Source of the DNA: Myxocyprinus asiaticus
Taxonomy: Eukaryota; Chordata; Actinopteri; Cypriniformes; Catostomidae
Assembly (NCBI RefSeq): GCF_019703515.2
Contig: NC_059346.1
Location: forward strand, 17,863,501 to 17,927,500
Direction of reading: 5' to 3'
Length of the DNA stretch: 64,000 bases
The position numbers and the translations under genes are program-made. Shown one piece after another: positions 13,801 to 25,600 of this stretch (within the stretch, counting starts at the first letter, position 1; each line of letters starts with the position of its first letter). The notes under the pieces are model-generated. The model saw only the letters and a program-made list of their open reading frames with translations, was not told where the DNA came from and made no database searches.

Positions 13801-15742
13801 AAATGTCTCTGTGATGCATTTCATGCAGGTTGTCATGACGATAATTGTAGCCTTCATACTGGATGCGTTTGTCTTCAGGATGAACTACAGTCGGAAGAAC
13901 AGAGAGCCTCTGGGCGACCCAGAAGGTTCTGAATATTTAGAGTCATGGTCCTTAAATGTTATGCTTAATAAAATTATGCATATTTTTGGTGCAGAAAGGA
14001 GTATGCGATTGGAGCTAATTTCTTTGTTGGTGTGTATTTTAGATGAAAAGGGGATTGTATTTGAGACAGAGGTCTCTCAGACCGAAGCTGTACACACTCT
14101 GGACTTGTATAAACACACATTTGGTGTCACCAATCTGAGCTCACTGCAGGACATGTGTGTTGCGCTGGAGCGGAGTGGGGTAAGCACACACACATTTATA
14201 CAAAGTCCATATGATTGTTTTTTGCTAAATTAATGGATTTGAGACAGATACATTTTGTATTTGCCCACAGCACTCATCATTAGTGTTTCTGGGTCGAAGG
14301 TCACGTACCAAGAGTGACCTCAGCATGAAGATGTATGAGGAAGAGATTCAGGTACTAGTATCACACATGAAAAGGGACTTCACCTTAAAGATGAAGTGTG
14401 TAATTTGTTTTTAGGTTAAAATACTTTCCAGCTTAATTTGCAGAGACAGCTATAACACATGTAAACACTGAGGCTCTGTGGCATTATCCAAACATTGGTC
14501 TGTTTGTTTAAACAGTGGCGCGAGTTTGGTTTTTGACTATGTTTGGCCAGCCAATGGAAGACGGCAAGAGAATTTGGAAAATCTATTTAAACAATCACTA
14601 TTTTTGCAATTCCATTTGGTGACGTTAGTGGTTCAGAAATTACACACTTAGAGGAATATTCTGTGTTCAATACAAGTTAAGATCAATCAACAGCATTTGT
14701 GGCATAACACTGATTACTACAAAAATGTATTTTGACTTGTTCCACTTTTTCTTAAAAAAAAAAAAGCAAATATCTGGGTTCCAGTGAAGTACTTTCAATG
14801 GAAGTAAATGGGGCCAATCCGTAAATGTTAAAGTACTCACTATTTCAAAAGTATAGCCACAGGATGTAAACAATATGTGAGTTAACATGATTTTAGTGTT
14901 ATAAAATTGCTTACTAACCTTTTCTGTGTAAATTTATAGCCAATTTTACAACTGCCATGATGATGCAATTTCAACAATCCCTAAAACCCTAAAATGACTG
15001 TAAAATTTACTCTTTAAACAACTTTACAGCTCAAATAATACATGAGTTTTAACTGAAGATTTAATGTAAATGCTTTTATAAAATAATAAGCTTCACATTT
15101 CTGCCATTCACTTCCATTGTGAGTGCCACAATGTAACATCAATTTTTGCTTTTTTTAAAGAAAAGGACAAACGAGTATGTTGTAGTAATCAACATTATGC
15201 CACAAATGCTGCTGATTGAGCTTAACTTGTATTGAACCCTGGAATTTTCCTTCAAGCTTTCAAAAAATGGCACTTTTCAGTTAGAGTAAATCTAAAGTCT
15301 TTTATGTCATGTCATAATGATAAACAGATTACTTGAGCTTTTGACCATTCATGTATCTGCACGAATGAAACATTCAGATATTTTTAGCAAATCATTCACA
15401 CTCAGTTCACTGATTAGATCCAAAAATGTAATCTCATCATGGACGTTTGAAATAACACACGGCTATTTATACAAGGATATGCCCAACAGAAACTTGGAAA
15501 GTTTAGCGAAAAGAAATGAAAGCTACCTAAAATGATTTAAATGGTATAATTTTTTGTTTTGCATAGAGAAACTTCAGTTATCTTCACTTCCAAACGGGCA
15601 AAGGTATGTTTAAAATTAGTTATTTGTTTTTTGTCAAAAGGAATGGTATGAGGAATATTCCAGAACAAACCTTCAGACTGATGAGACATTCCATAGAGAT
15701 CTGGACAGTCCTGAAGCCAGTGCAACAGACAGCATTAACTAA
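1869..15742 (+). CDS. tpcn1: Two-pore channel 1 (TPC1), 26 coding exons
   Basis: Endolysosomal two-repeat (2 x 6 TM) cation channel gated by PI(3,5)P2/voltage and linked to NAADP signalling. Exons: 1869-1962, 3831-3961, 4079-4255, 5604-5717, 5891-6021, 6769-6892, 6997-7055, 7175-7274, 8030-8146, 8277-8401, 8505-8553, 8645-8708, 8889-8933, 9111-9167, 9348-9401, 9505-9577, 9676-9783, 10876-10947, 11033-11122, 11434-11549, 11680-11726, 13151-13219, 13829-13925, 14043-14179, 14271-14351, 15641-15742. All phases join; the total is 2433 bp (810 aa; human TPC1 is 816). Landmarks: [10 protein letters not shown] near the N-terminus, repeat I pore TTANFPD, Arg-rich VRRNLRQ in the IS4-S5 linker, repeat II S4 RPLQLLRLFK, pore ELTVVNNWY, tail [11 protein letters not shown]. 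The first exon is inferred: good Kozak ATG, correct phase, but a poorly conserved N-terminus. Exons 2-26 are near certain. Confidence 0.95.
2377..3307. mobile_element. TTAA-flanked palindromic MITE (copy 1), split by a SINE
   Basis: The element starts AGGAATATTCC and ends with the degenerate inverse (...TGTTCCT). TTAA lies directly on each side (2373-2376 and 3308-3311), as expected for a piggyBac-type non-autonomous element. The inner TIR reads through a poly-A/T tract and includes a 'gcatttgt..ca' block whose inverse recurs near 3260. A second copy lies at 14652-15251. It sits in tpcn1 intron 1 and carries no gene. Confidence 0.75.
2498..2951 (+). repeat. tRNA-derived SINE nested in the MITE
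   Basis: The head resembles a tRNA: an A-box-like GGGTAGCTCAGTGGTA is followed by a degraded B box near 2545-2560. A GC-rich body follows and the tail is an A-rich GGGGAGAAAA...AAAAAGG. The 10-bp target duplication ACAAATCTGG is exact at 2488-2497 and 2952-2961. The open frames on both strands here are by-products of the GC-rich body, not genes. Confidence 0.85.
4270..5492 (-). mobile_element. Decayed Tc1/mariner element in tpcn1 intron 3
   Basis: Long inverted repeats of roughly 150-180 bp bound the element. The left end near 4270-4415 (CCAAAAGTTTGGAATA) is mirrored at about 5345-5492 (TATTCCAAACTTTTGG), with TA at each edge. A broken Tc1 transposase lies inside on the minus strand. The element fills almost all of the intron: its left end is 14 bp after the exon 3 splice donor and its right end is about 110 bp before exon 4. 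Confidence 0.88.
4455..4935 (-). pseudogene. Tc1 transposase remnant with catalytic core deleted
   Basis: The minus strand reads a Tc1-type second helix-turn-helix region ([38 protein letters not shown]) up to about KRVLW. It then jumps straight to the conserved C-terminal block around [12 protein letters not shown] and [12 protein letters not shown]. The middle part, which in Tc1 transposases carries the first two DDE aspartates, is missing, and stops and frame changes follow. It cannot code for an active enzyme. Confidence 0.85.
6022..6768 (+). other. tpcn1: tpcn1 intron 5 with a non-canonical GC-AG donor
   Basis: Protein homology fixes the exon ends: exon 5 must end GTG CGA AG and exon 6 must start A AAC CTA AGG, giving VRRNLRQ. 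The bases after the exon are GCATGT, and no GT donor nearby keeps the conserved sequence and frame. The acceptor TTCCTTCAG is normal. Confidence 0.8.
7487..7740 (+). repeat. tRNA-derived SINE, copy A
   Basis: A tRNA-like head (GTAGCTCAGCGGTTAAGGC as A box, GGGTTCAAGCCCC as B box) is followed by a tRNA-unrelated body and an AT-rich tail (ATGAATAAAGAAAATTAATT). A closely similar same-strand copy lies at about 40500-40760. It lies in tpcn1 intron 8 and is not part of the channel message. Confidence 0.85.
13926..14042 (+). other. tpcn1: 117-bp in-frame, stop-free intron in tpcn1
   Basis: Exon 23 ends GAA G before GTTCTG and exon 24 starts AT GAA AAG after TTTTAG. Splicing gives PEDEKG, the form expected from homology. 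The intron is 39 codons long, is in phase and has no stop, so retention would insert 39 residues in the C-terminal cytosolic tail. Confidence 0.7.
14652..15251. mobile_element. TTAA-type palindromic MITE (copy 2)
   Basis: This is the same family as 2377-3307, but uninterrupted. It starts AGGAATATTC, shares internal blocks (AATGGGGCCAATC, CAACATTATGCCACAAATGC) and ends with the inverse (...GGAATTTTCCT). The flanking TTAA is mutated on both sides. It lies in tpcn1 intron 25. Confidence 0.72.
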
Positions 15743-18700
15743 CTAACTTGCACATACTCTGAAAACAGCAACAGCATTAACTAACACCCTCACTCGTACC
15801 TCTGGGGGACCTTGGGACCATCCTCCTCCCGTTAATGGAAAGTGCAGGTGCTCGCCATGAAAACACTGGCGTTCACCATGCCATCTCAGTTGACCTTCCT
15901 TCCACATGGAGACCCATAGAACTTCTTCACTTTAAGCCTTATTCCCCCAAATTCTTAAGGTTCTGTGGCCATTCAGGGAAGCTTGAAGACCAATCATATG
16001 AGATGCACTACATCCAGGAACCTTTTTCTTCCAAGAAATGCACCTCATGATATTTGCCTTGTGTTGGATGACCCTGAATGATTCAGACTCTCTTATGGAT
16101 TTGACAAATGGAGAGCAGCGATGGAAGGTTTCTGTGGCTGATGAATCGGAACTGAATGTGAGGATTTTAACACTAAGTGACTTGCGATTCAGATAAAAGA
16201 TAATAATAATAAACTAATGGTGTTTTTAAATGAAAGCTGATTTTTGCTGGAACCTTGGGACCTAAAGAGAGGCTTATTTAATCATAATATATAAAATAGA
16301 TATACATGCAAATTAAACATACTGTCAGCACTAAAGCCACACTTAGAAATGTATGAATGTTTTTGCAGTATACAAAATATCAAACCAAGTGGCAATTATT
16401 TTTAAAGAAATATAGTACAAACAAAGCAAAACATTTCACAAAAAGAAGTTAGGTTTGTAAGGTTTCTAATGATAAAACAATAGATATATTTTTTTTTAAA
16501 TTAAGAAGAGAAGTATTTGACCAATTTCTTGTGGGAACATGTCCATAATTGATGTGATGAAAAACACATTAAAAAATTCCAGCATAATTTGTTTGCATAT
16601 CCCACTTTGTTTGAGATTTTATATCAATGCACTAAGGTTTTTAGTCACTTTTAAGTGTGCAAGAAGTTTTTGGGGCCATTGTATGTTATTGGCTTACAGA
16701 AGATGCAGCTGAGAGTCAAGTATTTCAAGCACTGTTTTGACACATGCACTGATAGGTCAATATGGGTTGGTTTTCCAGACACGCCTTAATCTTGGACGTA
16801 TATGCTAGGAATGTCTTGGAAACTGGTCCTACACCTTTCAGTTTATTCAAATTTTTGTGTTATCACCCAAAGAGATTATTATTATTTTTTTAAAGTCAGT
16901 ATTGTTTTACAAATAAATTGTAAAGCTTAGAGTCATATTTGATCCTTTATTATGTAATCCTCACCCTCAAGAGGTCTTCTGTTTGTGCGGGATCCAGTTC
17001 ATATAAAATCTAGTCAAAATCACAGTTGTATTCCACCCTTATCCTACCATCCTAGAAAGTCTGTGGATGAAAATCTGTTCCCAAACCTAAATTTTCCTTG
17101 GTGTAAACTGTAGTGGTTCAGGATGATTATGACAAGGTTAACAAATTATTTGGTCTCTCTGATGGTTTTACACTAGTGCTTTAAAATATTTTATGTTATT
17201 TATTTACATTAAGATAAACAATTGTTTAGCTGAATTGTATGAGTGATTTTTTTTATGCCTTTAACAAAGGGTGAGGGAAGAAATATGAAAGCTCATAAAT
17301 GATTGTCTACTCTGTTGTCTAGAGAATCTGGCCTATAGTGTGTTAATGAGGGTCATTGCTACACAGCTTTCATCCTAGTTGGGTGTTAAATTGCACAGAG
17401 CTGTGCAGCCAATCTGCTTTTGAAGGGAACATGATGCAAGCAATTTGTGACACAAGACACACCAGCTCCTCTCATACTGTAGGCTTTACCTGAGTCTCAG
17501 TTCCCTGTGCTTGTTGTTTTTGTACATGTACAATAATTCCACATATCGAGAAAATAATTTGTTTTAATAAAACTTCTTTGGATATTGTTCATTAATAGGA
17601 CTGTTTCTGATATACTAGTTAGGCCACAGCTCCTCTTTGAAAAGGTTGCTATGCAAACCCAACTGTCATGTAATCAACAGGATTGTCTGCTCAGTGAGGG
17701 ACTGGTTGTGTCCGATGCCAAAGGCAACTGTCTTGCTGCCCAGTCAATCGATGATTTCAAAGACAGTGTTTTTGTATGAAGGTACCTCTTTAGGAAACTG
17801 TTTCACAAACCTGGTCCTGGAGTATACGGAACAATGGAAATAAAAGCGTCCAGGGGTTAAAGGCACTTTTGATTTTACTGTCTCCCCAAACACTACCATA
17901 GAACTTTCCCACACACCTGTTTGTCACTATATGCACTAAGAACATTTCCTGATCCTGTCTAAAGTATATACTAGTGTATGTCTACATGTTGACAAAATTA
18001 GTTTTCAGAACATTTAAGCATTTAAAATCTGCAGTCTCTCTCTTCCGGCTAAAAAGATTTGGGAACATCCATGAAGTCACATAGAGGTTGTGTGCCAATC
18101 AAATGCTTTATAGAACAAGAATGCACCCTCCCCCTACAACTGTTCATCGCATCTGGCTGTGTTCTAACTGGTGCTGATTATGCCTTCACAGGGCACTTCA
18201 AAGGGTGCATGACCCATGCTGTAGTGTTGATCCAAACAGAAATTCTAATAAGAATCGTTCAAAAAGTGAGTTCTGACTGACCGTTATCACCTTTCAGCCA
18301 TCTGAAGCTCTCACAGTGGAGAGTAATTGTCTTCGAAGGGAATAGGGCATGGGGATGATCATTTATTAATGGGTCACTCCAACACAGGTTCCCGACGCAA
18401 GAAAAGTTTCTAGAGTATATTTATATTTTTTGTGCAGTCAGAGGTTTCTTGGGATGGATAGCTCGAGTAAGTGTTCTTTATTCTTTATGCTTAGTGTATT
18501 GTGAATAAAAACATGGATATATTATCTTTTACGTACTTTTTTCCAATTCATCTGCATTGGACTTGCACAACGGCTCCAGTCTCGTAGTAAGGAAAGACTG
18601 GTATGTGCTGTGTGCGTTTGTGGGCTGGTTATAGATTAATTTGTCAGTTAGATCTTCGTTTTGTTCTCAAGTCTTTGGAAAAGCTGTCCGGTATTGAGAT

Positions 18701-20591
18701 CGCTTCTCAAGTTTCCCCGGTAAAGCCACACTCTCACTATATGATTTTGGGTTGGATTTTGCTGTCGCAGAAAGATTTCCGAGATCTGTGACAAAACTCC
18801 CAGATCGTAGCCAAAACTGTGCTCGCTACAGTCGATGAAGCTCGTTAAGTATGAGCAGTTCAGGGATGTGATGTGAACCGGTCTTGAGCTGTCAAAGATG
18901 CTGCGATATTTCAGGTATGTTTGATATTATCGCCACATAATCTTGTAGTGTGAGCGATGCAGCGACAATGCCGAACTGCTCCAGCCAATCACATCTTACA
19001 ATGCATCTTTGTACAGGAATGGAAAGGCACAAATTTGTTTTATTGTAATTAACTAACAAGAATTCATTTTTAACAAATAAATAAATGGTATGAGCACTAT
19101 ACTGTGCAGTTTTATTTACCTCCAACTTTTTTTTTCAAAAACAGACAGCTTCACAATCATCATTTTTGGCATATTTTCTTTTTTTGTATCTTGTTTTTCA
19201 AACTAAAAACTCGTACTCTCTGGAAAAATTCGGTGATTACTCTAATTTCTCCGTGAAATTATGTAAGAAAAGTTTTTTTCCACTGTTGGTCGGGGATGCT
19301 TCTTTGCCAAAGATCTTATAGTTTGTGCATCTCATCTGCGATCTGTCGTGTACTGTAGAATGTGCGCTGCTACGACAAGATAATGACAAGAAACCTTGTT
19401 GTGTAATGTGAGCAGTACAGCGATTTGTATAGTTTGGCAGTCTTGTAGTGAGAGCATGGCTTAAGCGGCTCTGGCATGAGCGTTGGACATGTCCCACCCC
19501 CACTTCCTGTTTCAGTAGGAAATACAGTAAGTCAAAACACCAAATCCGAACTGCTAATGGCAAGGTATTTCATGGGGACTTTAAACACATGCAGCGGCAT
19601 TATCGCTTGATGTCGAAGGTCTTTATACTGTAATGTCACTAGTGGCCGTTTCTTCTGCTGTCACTCTAACAAAACGTCTAGCCTGCACGTCTGGCAATAT
19701 CTCTTGAAAATCTGATCACAGATGAGGTATTTTGCCAGTAAAACTAACTTAGATATCATTCTCATTAAAAAAAGAATGAGATCTTGTTGCTTTGTCGCTG
19801 CATATATGTACAGGGCTTAAGTTTTGAAATATGAACAGCAGGAAATGTATACACACACACACACAGAGAAAGTCTCTGCATCATTGTGAAATGTCTAAGC
19901 CTCAGTGTAGTGACAAGCAATGATTTGTAGCTGAGTTGAGTGGTTTTTCGTATCATTTAATCTACAAATCCTGTGTCAACCGTGTCCTTTGAGTATTATC
20001 AAAAACACTGTATATCAGAGACATGTTTATGATTCTTAACATACACAGCACTTCTGATATTATTCAGTGAGTGCTTTTCTCTCAGGAAGATATTCTGTAT
20101 GTTGACAAAACCCATATGCTGCATCAGTGATTTGAGGACGTGTGTGTTGCTGAACAGCAGAGGTCAGCACAGAGTCATATCCGTCATCATAGTGCAGTCG
20201 TCCTGTCTAATTTACCAGTCTCTGTCTCTGCAAGAGGAGCGCATACTTAAGTGAGGTATCTTATGTTTCATCATCCTCACAGCTCTGAATGTGATGACGT
20301 GAAATTTGAACCATTTAGATCCCCCTTCTCTCTTTCTCTTTCCAGAAACAGTAATGTGATATAATAAACTGAGTCTGTGATGTCGTTAGACATTCAGTTG
20401 AGGGTATCAGATATTAGAATGAACCTCTACAGATGACCATCAATCCAAATGATGTTCCCCCCCAAAGCAATATATCAATCCAAATACTGTATTAGCTCAA
20501 ATGCATCCTTAAAGGAATCTGTTAATTAGCGACACATGAGTTAATGTTTTAATGTTGGTACAGTGTGTTCTTTTTTCAAATTGACTTGTAG

Positions 20592-21070
20592 CCCAGGTTT
20601 TCAACTGGGGTTCCACAGACCCTTGGGGTCCATGAAGGTACTGCAGGGGGTCTGTGGTCTAAAACAAGAAATTTCAATATTATACACTGTAGTACAAAAT
20701 ATTGTTTGTTTTTTCTATACTGTAACTATATTTAATATGTGTGGTTGAAAGAAGCAAGCTTATATTCCATCCTTGGATAATTCAGTCGATTCTATAGAGG
20801 ATAAAATCACCATAAACTAATTTAAATCTCTCTCTCTCTTTCTATCTCGACCAATACAGTTGTGTGATTAATCCAAGACATGGGAAAGGATGAAAAGGTA
20901 GGCCAATTAATTGATGTGCTAGGTAAATACTAGTATAGCATAACATTATAAGGTTTGTTGATGTGTTAATGGAAGAATAGATGTTGTATGCCATTTATAT
21001 TAGTGGGTGACTGAGTTCACTGCAAGTCTGGGTGGAGGGTCCCTGGGTTGGAAAAGGTTGATAAACCCTT
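20592..21070. mobile_element. hAT-type MITE with 8-bp target duplication
   Basis: The left end CCCAGGTTTTCAAC and the right end GTTGATAAACCCTT are imperfect inverse copies of the common hAT end. Flanks are ACTTGTAG and ACTTATAG (8 bp, one mismatch). No transposase frame was seen. Confidence 0.6.
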
Positions 21071-21827
21071 ACTTATAGAGGTAAAGTCATAATAGCTGGT
21101 TTGGCTTGATAAACATATGTGACATGTTAAATGCCTCTGTGTAATAAAGCAGTGATGCACAATGCCACAAAACTTTAATAAAAAATTTCCATTTATAGAA
21201 TTTAGAGCCATACTCATTCTGAGAATCCACAGGTTGGACTGATGAACTGTCAGCCTAAGGTAAGATGATAAGTTATTATCGAGGAAGGCTAATCAGAAAG
21301 GTTTTTTTCAGCTATATTTAATATTGTATTAGATCATCCCAAATTACTTAGTCATATTGCTGTATACACAAGTGTAGTGGTGAGTGAAAATCTTTCTTGC
21401 ATGCAAGTTGCACCACAATAAGTAATTCCACAACAATGTTATTGTTTTTTGTTTGTGTCCATAACGTAAACACAACACACATACCCCTCCACTACTCACA
21501 CAGAAAAGTCTATTATTAGTGTGTTTAGGGTGAGCCCTTTGGGATGGTGGTTTGTGACTGTACATCTCACATTCTCTCTGTACATTCAGGCTTGTTCCTA
21601 ATTTATCCCTTCAGACTCTCCCCCAAACCAGCATCCTGTCCCCTCTGTGACCCTTCCTCTTCCTCCCTTCTCCCTCTTCCTCTCTCTCTCTGAGATCTTC
21701 TGTCAGTCACTGGGGAGAACTGCTGATGCTCTTTGACAGGGAACAGAATGTGTTCAAGACTTTGTTCATTGTTTTTTCCCCTTTCTTACATTTTAAGGCA
21801 CACATAGTTTTTTTCATGTCACATACT

Positions 21828-22670
21828 CAGGGTTGGGAGGGTTACTTTTGAAATGTATTCCACTACAGAATACATGCTGTAAAATGTCATTTGTAACACA
21901 TTCCATTAGATTACTCAAGGTCAGTAAAGTATTCTAAATACTTTGGATTACTTCTTCAGCACTGGTAGATTTTTTTCACTTGTTTTGACTTAAAAACTCT
22001 GCCAGTACAGTAAGACAAAATACACATTAAAAATACATTCTCTGAAAAACCTAAATATCTTATGCAGTGTTGTTTCTAAAACAAGATAAATCAAATTGAT
22101 CTTGTTTTAAGGATTTTCAGATATTTCTACAGGAAAACAATACAAAAATTATTATCAAGAATAAAATTTTTGCCCTAATATCAAAGGCCTTACTAGAAAA
22201 GAAGATATTATGGTCTAACGTGAATTTTCCTGATAAAAAAAATATGATCATGCCTGGTCACATGTCCATGTAAAATGGCTAGAAATAGCATTTTAGCTTA
22301 GCGTAAAGCTGACAATTTACACAAGGTTTATTTCTATTTCTTCTGCTCCAAACTTACTTCAAACGTACTTCTCTGTCTGCTCGTATGAATGTAACACATC
22401 ATAAGAAAGTGTTTCACCGCTGTTCAAATGCACTTTGGATCGCATCATTTATATGTATAAATGTTTTCCATCTGAAAGCACTAAATATTAAATGAAACAA
22501 ATGACAATAAAATGCAAAGTAATCTCTTCAGTAATCAAAATACTTTTTGAATGTAACTGTATTCTAAATACCAATGATTTAAATTGTAACTGTAGTGGAA
22601 TACAGTTACTTATATTTTGTAATTTAAAAACGTAATCCCAATACATGTATTCCGTTACTCACCAACCATG
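21828..22670. mobile_element. Palindromic hAT-like MITE, 843 bp
   Basis: The left end CAGGGTTGGGAGGGTTAC and the right end GTTACTCACCAACCATG are inverse-related. The inner parts also mirror each other (TGTATTCCACTACAG on the left, GTAGTGGAATACAGTTAC on the right). Flanking 8-mers CACATACT and CACATACC differ by one base. There is no coding capacity. Confidence 0.65.
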
Positions 22671-25600
22671 CACATACCGTATCATTTTGCATGTTTAAAC
22701 AAAAAGGGTGACCATATACTAGTCATGAATGTCATCATAACTTTCCTGTGTTAACAGAACTTGTGTGTAGAGATAACATTAAGAATATTTCCCATGAATA
22801 TAGACATTAGATTGTCCGTCAGGGAGAAGAAATACTGTTCGGGGTTTTCTGTCATCTCTATCGTGATCTAATTTTGCTTAACTAAGAATAGCCTATACAT
22901 TTTAAAAATGTTATTATTTTCTTCAGATATCATTTTAGAGTTGTAACTGCAGTCATTCAGTTAAATTTAGGTTGACTTTTGTTAATAGCCTTCAGTATGT
23001 TGAAGTGCAAAAATATTTACTGTATATATGATGACTTTTCATGAGCCTAATTGAGGTCATGTTAAACTTGTACAATTGTTCTTTGAATGTCAGTGAGTGT
23101 GTTTAGATGCACACCAATATGCTGATAAATACCAAAAATGCTCCGGTTACAATCAGTCTCAACGAGCGCCTCTAATTTAAAAAAACAAAAAAAACAGCGC
23201 TCATGCCCATCAGAGAGAGGGATATATCGCTCGTCTTTTCATGTGCTTTGTGGAAACATTTGCAAAACGTATTCTTTATCAAGACACTGTTAAGCAAAAG
23301 GCTCTTTTGCTTCTTTTCACTGAAAGAAGCACACAATACAACACAATGCACAATATCAAACAAACACAGAAGTGACTAGAAATAATCCACTTGCTGTAAA
23401 GGTGTGCAGTTTCAATGAGGAAGCAAAGATTTGAGCGTCTAGAGAGCACATGATATGTTATCACGACCCTGAAGAAGAAAATTCTGACAAAATGGAGCTG
23501 TGCTTCAGTTTACATGCCCGCAATGATGCGCACATAAGAGGTGGAGCATCAAGTGCCATCTACTAATAGATTGCCATGATTTGTAAAGGGCTTCAGAGAA
23601 CGTCACTCCTGGGAGAAGCTTCCCCATAGCATCAGCAAATGACCCAGCGTCGAAGTGACTGATTTGAAAGGGAATCAAAAAAATATGACAACCCAAGAAA
23701 ACCGCATTTACATGAGATTTGAAATCATTGGGTTATTCTTTGCTTTTGACATCAAAGTGTAAACAGGCTTGCGCACAAATTGGATAAGCCATTAAGAACA
23801 CAGATAAAGGTGTTTACATGCACGCAAAATCTGGGTAATGAGCTAAAATAACATGTGCCGACTGGTTTCTGCTTTAACCGTTTATGACCTTACCCTGATA
23901 AAGGACAGCTGTTTAATGTATTTACATGACCACACACTTTGACAGCTTATTAAGCATCATCTGTGTAAGATTAATATGTAGGTAGTTCCTACATACTGAA
24001 AGTTTTGTCTAAATTTCTAAGTTTCATGTTGTCGCTGAGTATTATATAATCTCTATGAGTACTTTTATTGATCAATTTATTTTGACGAATCATGATTTGG
24101 CTTTTATAAACAGATTGAAATCCAGTGCCCATTCTAGTGAGACAGATAAGTTTTTCAGATTTAATCTTTATAGTGCTGTTCAGTCTTGACGTCAATTTGT
24201 AGGCCAACCCAGAAGGCCAATTAACTGTTTATGTGCTTCACAAATGTGTAATTCATCAGACAACCATTTTAGTCCTTTAGTCCAAACCCTTTTAAAACAA
24301 GTTTAAGATATGATTGTATGTTGTAGAACAAAACGGGAAATTATATTCAAGTAATGTTAACCACACATACCTTATTTTAATAAAAAAAGCAAAACAAACA
24401 AAACCAAAAAAAAAAAGCAAAACACTATCCTAAAAACCCACTCGAAATTCCAGAGGGAATCCATGGTTTAAAAAAAAAAATGCCATTTCTGTTCTGGGTT
24501 ATACGCTTGCAAACTGAATAGCTTTATTAAGACAGTTAAACGAGTTTATATTGGCAAGTCATGTGTCTATGTAATGTTAATTTTAGGAGTGTTTAGGGGG
24601 GATTCCATGGTTAATGTGCTGAACTCTGGAACTGAGAATACTGCTTTTCTTGGCCTATTATCATGGGCTTGCCATCATTCTCTTATTATTTACTTTTCAG
24701 TTTTTGTATTTGTTCTATTAGTACAAACATACCATTGTCATGCTCATAAAGCACATTGACACTTCATTGTTGGTGAACCCTTTAGAGAGACATATATGAT
24801 ACTTTTAAGTATATTAAAATTAGTTTAGCATATTATTCATTTAACTGAACACTTCCATGGAAAAGATATGTTCTTCAGATCAAAGTGAAGTGCCCTCAGA
24901 AGAGATCTCCTTAGAGCATCTCTGAGAACCTCATATCTGCCATCAAGACCATCCACTCTGTTTTCCATTTGTCATTTGTGATATTAATTACAAACATACT
25001 TAAAAACATTCCCATTATTTATAACCATCTCTTGCGTGTTGGTCAGTTGAAAAAAGCCCTTTACAAATGTTGTTTTGAACTACCTTAAACTCCTAAGACC
25101 CAGGCACGATTGCTGTGTGCATTATAATTTGTACTAGTAGCACCTGAGAACCATGCAAACAAAGCAATTTCGTAGAACAGCAAATACCAAGCTATAGAAA
25201 ATCAGCTTTGTGTATTACATTTTTATTAAAACATTTCCTCTAATTTGGCACAACATGTTCTCAAATTCATGCATGCACTGTCAAACAAACATAGTAGCCA
25301 ATGCTGTAGCATTTGTAAAATCAGAAATTAACTTTATCAATTCTAAAACAAAGTAGTGGTCAACATAGCCCACTGACTGCCAACCATGTCGATCAGTGCA
25401 AAATGTTATTTGCAGCCTGGAACTGAAGTTGTAACCTGAAGTCAAGAGTGAATGGACTTGTCTGCATAGGAAAGCTATAGGCAGCTGTATTGCTGCCTTG
25501 CTGCCTATAAGTTAATGGCTTAACCTACAGTGTTTTGTATGAATGCACTTTTCCCAGAACAGTTTGGCATTTTTAATACATTATAAATCAATTAGAAATT

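Noticed and set aside
17585..17843. Two overlapping short open frames, one with a protein-like look (MQTQLSCNQQDC)
   Set aside because: No ATG start for the longer reading, no recognised family and no splice partners; treated as chance.
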